The translations under genes were made by a program, and so were the position numbers. 64,000 nt of DNA from Leucothrix arctica (lineage in GTDB: Bacteria; Pseudomonadota; Gammaproteobacteria; Thiotrichales; Thiotrichaceae). Positions 58,422-64,000 of the stretch are shown one piece after another. The DNA lies in assembly GCF_003172895.1 (NCBI RefSeq), contig NZ_QGKL01000042.1, positions 62,001 to 126,000 on the forward strand. Reading direction: 5' to 3'. The stretch's first letter is position 1; every line of letters begins with the position of its first letter. The notes beneath the pieces were generated by a model. It saw only the letters and a program-made list of their open reading frames with translations, searched no databases and had not been told where the DNA came from.

Positions 58422-59378
58422 CTAATGGTAAGTGGCGGTCTCGACTGCTCCTTGTAGATTGATGGCAGAACTCGTGACCAAGTAAATCGGAGTTTGCTGA
58501 ACAATATGACTCATACGGCCCTTTTTAAGACACGCATTTAAAAATTGAGATGACTGAATCCAATGCTGTAACTCTGCTGCAACACGTCCACAAACGTATA
58601 TGCCGCCCATTGGTTGGTAAAGTAGTGCAAGATTTCCTACATAAGCACCATAAGTTGTCGCAAACAACTCAATCGCTTTTTGTGCGGCCTCTTCAGATGA
58701 GGCTCTTTGGATAATCTCTTTAACAGTTAAATGGTTAGTCTGTGACGGATCTTTCTGCTTGCAGAAAGCGTACAACTCTTTGAGACCATCATTAGAAAGA
58801 ATACGCTCGTATGACACGTGGTTGAAGCGTTTCATTAAATACTCTAACAATTCAATCTGCTCTTTGTTTGTTGGAGCAAAGTCAACATGCCCGCCTTCAC
58901 TATCCCGCTTATTAAAAGCATCTTGAGTATGATCCATCCAAGTCATTCCTAACCCATGTCCTGCACCTGTTACCACACGAATCCCTCGTTCACGCGTAAC
59001 TCCTTCATTTAGTGTGATAATGTCACTTTTTTTAGTGGTACTAATGCCTCTTGCCGCAGCATCAAAATCGCTAATTAGTGAAACTTCACTAATATAAAAA
59101 TGTTGTGCGAGTTGGAGTGAATCAATTTTCCACCCTAAATGCTGTAGCGTGCATTTGTTGCCTTCAACTTTTTCTGCAACAGAGATACATAACCTTTCAA
59201 TTAGTGTGGATTTAGCGTCAGCATCATGCAAAAAATGTTCAAAAAGCAACCTAGCAGTAGTGAAATCTTGAGGTGTATAGTTTTTTTGGAACAATATATT
59301 ACGGGTGCCATCAATTGATATTTTCAATAATGACAATGCAGCATGATCGTTACCAATATCGGCAGCAATTATTTTCAT
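58422..59378 (-). CDS. glk: Glucokinase
   Basis: A 318-residue protein of the Glk family (not ROK) that phosphorylates glucose with ATP. The phosphate-binding start is A-A-D-I-G-N-D-H-A-A-L, D-F-D-A-A-A-R-G-I covers the substrate Asp, G-A-G-H-G-L-G is the glycine loop, and S-E-G-G-H-V-D-F-A-P is the family signature. The first motif has N-D-H where E. coli Glk has G-G-T-N, a change worth noting. It supplies glucose-6-phosphate from AglA, GH1 and MalQ products. It lies between pgi and glgC. Confidence 0.88.
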   Translation of the reverse strand: MKIIAADIGNDHAALSLLKISIDGTRNILFQKNYTPQDFTTARLLFEHFLHDADAKSTLIERLCISVAEKVEGNKCTLQHLGWKIDSLQLAQHFYISEVSLISDFDAAARGISTTKKSDIITLNEGVTRERGIRVVTGAGHGLGMTWMDHTQDAFNKRDSEGGHVDFAPTNKEQIELLEYLMKRFNHVSYERILSNDGLKELYAFCKQKDPSQTNHLTVKEIIQRASSEEAAQKAIELFATTYGAYVGNLALLYQPMGGIYVCGRVAAELQHWIQSSQFLNACLKKGRMSHIVQQTPIYLVTSSAINLQGAVETATYH

Positions 59379-59431
59379 TGTATTTACTCGTTATTATTAT
59401 TATTTGAGTATTATTTTTTATTGTGCACTAA

Positions 59432-61090
59432 TTATACAGAGTGTTTGCACTCCGGGTAAACTGTTTTTTTGTAGTGTTTGATTAAAGCGTTAGTGGAAGC
59501 GTCATGTTGACCTGCTGGTATGGTGTCATTTCTTAGGTCGTTCATAATCATACTGCTTATTGAGTTACCAAGCTCAATATCTCGTTGATCACATGAGTTT
59601 AAACCCCAAATTGCGCCCTGAGTAAACGTTTTGTGCTCATATAAAGCAAGAATAATACCGAGAGACTTTGGTGTGAGTCGTTGCATAAGTAGCATATTGC
59701 TTGGGTTGTTTCCGCCATAAACTCGGTGGGGTAACGCGTCAATATCGTTCTGGTCAAAACCGCCGGGTGTGTGCTCTATATGAGTGATTGTTTCTTGTAA
59801 GTTTCGACCACGCATCAGTGCTTCTGCTTGTGCAATTGCATTAGAGAATAGCTGGTTGTGTTGTTCTTGATAAACGCTGTGGGTTCGCATTGAGACAATA
59901 AAATCAGCAGGGATGATTTTCTTACCGCGATGTAGCATTTGGTAAAATGCGTGCTGTGTATGAAGTCCATTACCACCCCAAATGATAGGGCCAGTAGGGT
60001 AGTCTACTGTATTACCCTCACGATCAACCGACTTACCATTACCTTGCATATCAATCTGCTCGATATATTTAGGTAAGTCACTCAGGTGATAGTCGTAGGT
60101 AAGAATGGCCTGTGACTCAGCCTTGAAGAAGTTATTATACCAAACCCCTATAAGTGCCATGATGACGGGCATATTTTCTTCAAGCGGTGCCGTCTTATAA
60201 TGCTCATCCATCTCGTAAGCACCATCAAGGAAGTCGTTGAAGTGTTTAATACCAATGGACAACATAATGGGTAAGCCTGTCGCTGACCAAATCGCAAAGC
60301 GGTCATCCACCCAGTCCCATAATTTGAATGTGTAGTCCTCTGTAATACCGAAAGATCGAGCGGCTTCATGTTGTGTTGTAATAGCAATAAAGTGCTTGGC
60401 AACACTGCTAATATTATTACTTTTAGCGAGTAACCATCGCTTTGCAGTCTGTGCGTTTGTAACCGTTTCAGCGTTTGAAAACCTTTTACTAGAGATAATG
60501 AATAAGGTTGTTTCTGGGTTTAGTTGAGCCAGCGTTTCTTCAATATTAGCCCCATCAACATTAGATACAAAGTGCATGTCTAATGCATTAGGTTGGTGAT
60601 AAGGGCGCAAAGCGCAGCAGACACTTTGAACGCCCAGTTCAGAACCACCAATACCAATATTCACAATATCGGTAATCGCTTTATTAGAGTAACCCTTAAC
60701 TTCGTGGTTATGTACTTGCTCGGTGAAACTACTCATGCGTTTCAGCGTGAGCTCGACTTCGGTGTTTTGTGAGTCAGAGTCACGATTGCGAATGGCGGTA
60801 TGTAGTGAAGAGTGGCCGGTTTCTTTGCCACTCTTAAACATAGCTTGAATAGCGTCATCTAGCTTTGCTTCGCGTGCTAATTCAAATAACAGTTTTAGCG
60901 TTGTATCAGTGATTCTATTTTTCGAATAGTCTAAAAGTAACCAGTCGAACTCGAGCGACATACGTTTATGTCGCTCGGGGTCAATACTAAACAAACGGCG
61001 CATATGGAGTTCACTACAATACTCAAAATGATCTTGTAGCTGCTTATACGCCTTTAGTGAGGTAAAACGGGAAGCGGTGCTTTTAGTCAT
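59432..61090 (-). CDS. pgi: Glucose-6-phosphate isomerase
   Basis: A 552-residue Pgi interconverting glucose-6- and fructose-6-phosphate. The signature N-I-G-I-G-G-S-E-L-G, F-V-S-N-V-D-G, the S-K-R-F-S-N-A-E-T motif, Q-G-N-G-K-S-V-D and the catalytic G-L-H-T-Q-H-A-F-Y-Q are all seen. The ATG at 61090 overlaps the pgl stop as ATGA; the upstream ATG at 61120 would add ten unlikely residues. The typical S-K-T-F-x-T-x-E-T reads S-K-R-F-S-N-A-E-T here. Confidence 0.93.
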   Translation of the reverse strand: MTKSTASRFTSLKAYKQLQDHFEYCSELHMRRLFSIDPERHKRMSLEFDWLLLDYSKNRITDTTLKLLFELAREAKLDDAIQAMFKSGKETGHSSLHTAIRNRDSDSQNTEVELTLKRMSSFTEQVHNHEVKGYSNKAITDIVNIGIGGSELGVQSVCCALRPYHQPNALDMHFVSNVDGANIEETLAQLNPETTLFIISSKRFSNAETVTNAQTAKRWLLAKSNNISSVAKHFIAITTQHEAARSFGITEDYTFKLWDWVDDRFAIWSATGLPIMLSIGIKHFNDFLDGAYEMDEHYKTAPLEENMPVIMALIGVWYNNFFKAESQAILTYDYHLSDLPKYIEQIDMQGNGKSVDREGNTVDYPTGPIIWGGNGLHTQHAFYQMLHRGKKIIPADFIVSMRTHSVYQEQHNQLFSNAIAQAEALMRGRNLQETITHIEHTPGGFDQNDIDALPHRVYGGNNPSNMLLMQRLTPKSLGIILALYEHKTFTQGAIWGLNSCDQRDIELGNSISSMIMNDLRNDTIPAGQHDASTNALIKHYKKTVYPECKHSV

Positions 61091-61803
61091 GAATCTCCGA
61101 CCCAGGCCGCCATATCGCAATATACAGCTGCCGATTTATTAGAGGTTATAGAGGTAATTGGCATGTTAATGCCACTAATCCAATCGATGATTCGATCATG
61201 TTTGGATTGTCCTGTAATTAAGATTAATATTTTAGCATTATTGCTAAGACATTCTGAACTTAGGCTTACTCGGTCAGCAGGAGGTTTAGGAGAATTACTA
61301 ACGGCATGAACAGTGTCGCTTAAATCATGAATATGGCCGGGGAATAAGCTTGCAGTATGACCATCTTCACCCATACCAAGTAGCACCACATCAAAGCTTG
61401 AAACGCCTTCTAGTGTTTTACGGTATGAAGCAGCCGCCGCCTCTGAGCCTAGCTCTGTAGGCATAAAGTGAACGTGTTCTTGTGGGATACTGACGTGATC
61501 AAGTAAACACTCAGTAGCCATGACACTGTTACGTTCAGGATCATTGGCAGGAAGGCAGCGCTCGTCACCTAAATAAATATGCCAGTGCTGCCAATCACTA
61601 CCCGCTTCGGCAAGTAGTTTGTAGATGACCTTAGGTGTTGTTCCGCCTGCTAACACAATATGGAATGCACCTTTGTCTGCAATAGCCATTCTAGCCGCGT
61701 CTAAAATGTCCTGTGTCGCTTGTTCAGCCAGTTGGTTGGCCGTTTGAAATAAATGCCAGCGAGGAGTGATGGTGTTATCTGAAAGGGGTGCTTGAGTGGA
61801 CAT
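61087..61803 (-). CDS. pgl: 6-phosphogluconolactonase
   Basis: A 238-residue DevB-type lactonase of the oxidative pentose-phosphate or Entner-Doudoroff route. V-L-A-G-G-T-T-P-K, W-H-I-Y-L-G-D-E-R, and L-G-M-G-E-D-G-H-T-A-S-L-F-P are the family hallmarks. No zwf, edd or eda gene is adjacent. The ATG at 61803 is preferred to an in-frame TTG at 61830. It heads the nine-gene operon, and a nested inverted repeat lies directly upstream of its start. Confidence 0.92.
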   Translation of the reverse strand: MSTQAPLSDNTITPRWHLFQTANQLAEQATQDILDAARMAIADKGAFHIVLAGGTTPKVIYKLLAEAGSDWQHWHIYLGDERCLPANDPERNSVMATECLLDHVSIPQEHVHFMPTELGSEAAAASYRKTLEGVSSFDVVLLGMGEDGHTASLFPGHIHDLSDTVHAVSNSPKPPADRVSLSSECLSNNAKILILITGQSKHDRIIDWISGINMPITSITSNKSAAVYCDMAAWVGDS

Positions 61804-61805
61804 AG

Positions 61806-61845
61806 GCGAAGTCTCGAATGTTTGTTTCAAAACAAAGATCTTCGC
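61806..61845 (-). promoter_or_regulatory. Nested inverted repeat at the head of the glycogen operon
   Basis: Outer arms GCGAAG (61806-61811) and CTTCGC (61840-61845) enclose TTTGTTT (61821-61827) and AAACAAA (61830-61836). Its edge lies two bases before the pgl ATG. It may be an operator or an RNA hairpin hiding the ribosome site, which is otherwise not visible. It does not match the HexR consensus. Confidence 0.4.
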
Positions 61846-61885
61846 ACTAGTTTGGATGAGATTCTATACCCATTTAGCCTATTAT

Positions 61886-62536
61886 CTAATACTGTCCTCC
61901 GCGAACTAGGCGAACCGAAAGTTGATCACTTCGTTCAGCGTTTGATAGTACCCGCATTTCCTCAGCAATCGTTAGTACATTACCATCATTATTTATTGAC
62001 TGTGTCCAGTATACAAAGCGGTCATAAAAGGGAAAGTAGTCAAGGTTAATTGCTGCTATGTAAGGTTGGGCAATGCTCTGCATCGGAGCAAGACTAGTCA
62101 GCTCCCCCGCAGATGGTAAACGCCAGTCACTATGACCACAGTAGTTCTGTTGGTTGACACGCTCAATATAGGCGTGAGTATTACAATAGCTTGTCGGCTC
62201 ATTATGGTGGTATCCGTCACAAGTGACATTTAGCGGAGAGCTTGCTGGGTAGGCAAGTTGACTACCAGTGTTAGTTTGTTGAGGTTCAAACCATGTGTAA
62301 GATGCGTGGTTATGTAGTGAGGTACTCGGATCGCGCTTTTGCCAAAATAGACCAGTGCTGAAGTCCTCCACGCAAGCCCATTCAATCGCACTCTTAGCGA
62401 GTCTCAAACCATTTGAGTCTAGCTTAAATAGCTGCTGTTTTGATGAGTGTGCTGCATTAGCATAGAAGGTACTTGTGCATGTCAGGAGTAGTGTAACTAA
62501 AAAGCTTGTCGTGCGTTTTTCTGGTGTGGCTGACAT
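61886..62536 (-). CDS. Secreted DUF1566 (Lcl C-terminal domain) protein
   Basis: A 216-residue exported protein with a signal peptide ending near A-N-A-A. The DUF1566 domain is recognised by D-F-S-T-G-L-F-W-Q-K, the central D-W-R-L-P-S-A-G-E-L-T-S-L, Y-W-T-Q-S and the closing V-R-L-V-R-G-G. Four cysteines (for example C-V-E-D, V-T-C-D, Y-C-N, Y-C-G) may form disulphides. The domain is common in surface and fimbrial proteins of gammaproteobacteria, and its role is not established. Confidence 0.78.
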   Translation of the reverse strand: MSATPEKRTTSFLVTLLLTCTSTFYANAAHSSKQQLFKLDSNGLRLAKSAIEWACVEDFSTGLFWQKRDPSTSLHNHASYTWFEPQQTNTGSQLAYPASSPLNVTCDGYHHNEPTSYCNTHAYIERVNQQNYCGHSDWRLPSAGELTSLAPMQSIAQPYIAAINLDYFPFYDRFVYWTQSINNDGNVLTIAEEMRVLSNAERSDQLSVRLVRGGQY

Positions 62537-62647
62537 GAAAAAATCCTTTTATTCGGGGCAGCGCATTAGACGTGGTTATAAAATAACAACTGCCGTCTCA
62601 GTCTTCTTATGAACTAAGTTAAAAGGTCGTTCTATGAAGACTAGCGG

Positions 62648-63496
62648 TCATAAAGATTTACCAAGTGTTGAATTTTTTTGTGCCTTTGCTTGTTTTAATT
62701 GTTGCTTGGGCTGATAGCGATAGTGTCCCGAAATTTTGAAGTCAAACAACATGTCTTCAATGACAGGGCCGTTACCAATATTATGAGCGATTAAATGACG
62801 GTCTGGATCTTCGTCACTCGTCATTTCAAGTACGACACCAATGTGTGGCATTTTTGGGTTTAGCTGCCAGGTTACAAGGTCACCCGGTTTATAGTTTTTT
62901 GGGTTGTTAGTAACTTCGAGAGATCGACCATTACGCTCGAAAAAAGCTTGTAGGTTGTAGACCCGACGATGGTCGATATTAGTATCCGGCTTACGTAAAC
63001 CCCAGCGTTTACGGCTTGGATAGCGACTAAAGTTACGACGCATGTCTTCGTGAACATTTTTCTGCAAGTCGATTCCTAACTCACGATACGCGCGAATAAC
63101 GACATCGGTACAAACACCTATTTCAGGAGGGACATCGCCCATCGGATACGCTATTTTTAAGTAACTGCCATCATAGCGAACACGGTGCATGGTTCTTGAT
63201 AATGCCGCTTGCGCTAATTCTTCTTCAAAGGTTAAGGGTACTTCAACGATTATCGGCGGAGCTTTCTCAATAGGTGAGTAAGGGTCTTCCTTAGTATCTA
63301 ACGGATATATCTGGTGCTTGTTTAAAAGCGCTAAAGAGGGGGATTCTGTAACCGTCGAATCAATCGGGGGTATTGTGAGTACTTCTGAAACATGTGTCTC
63401 AGTTTTATCTGAAGAACCGACACAGCCAGTCAATACAAGGCTTAAAAGGGTGCTTAGTACGGTTAACTTTTGCTGTATTGGGGGACTGATTTTCAT
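62648..63496 (-). CDS. DUF1287 family lipoprotein
   Basis: A 282-residue lipoprotein (signal with L-V-L-T-G-C lipobox at about residue 25). After a proline-rich stretch comes a DUF1287 domain: Y-D-G-S-Y-L, G-V-C-T-D-V-V-I-R-A-Y-R-E-L-G-I-D-L with the probable catalytic Cys, then P-G-D-L-V-T-W and H-I-G-V-V with the His. These are NlpC/P60-like features, so an amidase role on peptidoglycan or another envelope substrate is plausible. The C-terminal tail is Lys/Gln-rich. It is divergent from the MerR gene. Confidence 0.82.
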   Translation of the reverse strand: MKISPPIQQKLTVLSTLLSLVLTGCVGSSDKTETHVSEVLTIPPIDSTVTESPSLALLNKHQIYPLDTKEDPYSPIEKAPPIIVEVPLTFEEELAQAALSRTMHRVRYDGSYLKIAYPMGDVPPEIGVCTDVVIRAYRELGIDLQKNVHEDMRRNFSRYPSRKRWGLRKPDTNIDHRRVYNLQAFFERNGRSLEVTNNPKNYKPGDLVTWQLNPKMPHIGVVLEMTSDEDPDRHLIAHNIGNGPVIEDMLFDFKISGHYRYQPKQQLKQAKAQKNSTLGKSL

Positions 63497-63577
63497 TAGT
63501 ATAATTTAAACAGATTCAGGAGGGAGTCAAGTGTGAGCCATTACTATTAGATTACAATTGACCCAATAGTAAATTGG

Positions 63578-63593
63578 TTGACGTATACGTAAA
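63578..63593. promoter_or_regulatory. Candidate LiuR-type operator
   Basis: TTGACGTATACGTAAA contains the perfect palindrome ACGTATACGT (63581-63590) with matching outer TT and AA. As I recall them, LiuR operators carry ACGT-N-N-ACGT-like cores. It lies 20 bases before the MerR start and overlaps a possible TTGACG -35 box, as expected for autorepression. Confidence 0.55.
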
Positions 63594-63613
63594 CTATGGT
63601 TTACTCTTATTAA

Positions 63614-64000
63614 ATGGAAAAGATAGATGAACAGCTTTATACAATTTCAGAGCTCTCAGTATTGTTTGGTATAAGTACTCGTGCGATTCGTTTTTATGAG
63701 ACTAAACAATTACTTAATCCTCAGCGTGTTGGCGGAAACAGGGTTTACAACAACAGCGATAGAGTTAGGTTGAAACTGATATTACGTGCAAAAAGGCTTG
63801 GCTTTTCCTTAGCAGATATACATGAATATATAGGACTTTATGATGCTGACCCCGATCATAGAGAGCAAATTCAAGTACTGCTATCCAAGTTGTCTGTCCG
63901 TAAAAAAGAGTTGATTCAACAGCAAAAAGACATAGCGACAACGATTAGTGAATTGGAAGCATTAGAGACGATATGCATGGACCAAATGTCCGGCATGGAA
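63614..64000 (+). CDS. MerR family regulator, LiuR-like (partial, runs off the window)
   Basis: The first 129 codons of a MerR-type regulator, cut by the window end. The helix-turn-helix reads Y-T-I-S-E-L-S-V-L-F-G-I-S-T-R-A-I-R-F-Y-E, then N-R-V-Y and D-R-V-R-L-K-L-I-L-R-A-K-R-L-G-F-S-L, followed by a coiled-coil dimerisation helix. This V-R-L-K-L-I-L-R segment is typical of LiuR, the regulator of leucine/isovalerate breakdown. If right, branched-chain amino-acid catabolism genes should follow. No cysteines of the metal-sensing MerR type are seen up to the cut, except one at the end (I-C-M-D). Confidence 0.78.
   Translation, partial: MEKIDEQLYTISELSVLFGISTRAIRFYETKQLLNPQRVGGNRVYNNSDRVRLKLILRAKRLGFSLADIHEYIGLYDADPDHREQIQVLLSKLSVRKKELIQQQKDIATTISELEALETICMDQMSGME

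Overview
The window looks like a chromosomal segment of a heterotrophic, Q8-type gammaproteobacterium. The support is a Coq7 ubiquinone hydroxylase, an Ada/AlkA/Ogt alkylation repair locus, CobU, a LiuR-like MerR regulator, LysE/RhtB and DMT exporters, and moderate-to-low GC by eye. The gene mix would fit a marine Thiotrichales/Leucothrix-like organism, but that is a guess and no rRNA is present to test it. No tRNA, rRNA, insertion sequence, integrase or CRISPR array was seen.

Layout. 1-5.8 kb: two GNATs, a ComB-like phosphatase, coq7, an AraC regulator facing a LysE exporter, and the overlapping Ada-N/AraC/AlkA and ogt repair genes. 5.8-13.7 kb: small accessory genes mixed with clearly decayed ones (Asp/Glu racemase, S41 peptidase, aldo/keto reductase and unnamed remnants), then a TetR / ABC1-kinase / two-membrane-protein operon. 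13.7-17.2 kb: a secreted S33-type hydrolase translationally overlapped with a NatAB-type ABC exporter. 17.2-21.3 kb: an orphan AbrB-type antitoxin, an AT-rich pentapeptide-repeat membrane protein, broken purH and MBL-fold tails, and a frameshifted LysR beside a DUF1330 gene. 21.5-32.4 kb: a secreted H-type-lectin-like protein, DUF1275, an unusual glycosidase-like protein, DUF4166, and a five-gene minus-strand cluster (DUF6152, two DUF6644-like 4-TM proteins, HupE/UreJ and a membrane-anchored periplasmic protein) of unknown joint function.

32.4-42.5 kb: a complete alpha-glucoside uptake and hydrolysis locus in the same order as rhizobial aglEFGAK. It is divergent from its LacI-type regulator, which is followed by a GH1 beta-glucosidase. 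Two identical LacI-type operators lie in the divergent promoter. 42.5-47.7 kb: a DEAD-box helicase, a pair of secreted SH3 paralogues (one carrying five histidine-rich repeats, the other with a structured leader ending in a strong intrinsic terminator), cobU, and a stand-alone TIR protein.

47.8-61.8 kb: one tightly packed nine-gene minus-strand operon, pgl-pgi-glk-glgC-GH57-malQ-glgB-glgA-glgP. It covers glycogen synthesis, branching, debranching, phosphorolysis and entry of glucose into the hexose-phosphate pool. It follows functionally from the agl locus: imported alpha-glucosides become glucose, then Glk, GlgC/A/B storage or Pgi/Pgl. 61.9-64 kb: a DUF1566 secreted protein, a DUF1287 lipoprotein, and the start of a LiuR-like MerR gene with a matching palindrome in its promoter.

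The least explained parts are the DUF6152/DUF6644/HupE cluster, the histidine-repeat SH3 pair with its leader RNA candidate, and the pentapeptide-repeat membrane protein. The decayed genes were recognised by reading across frames.
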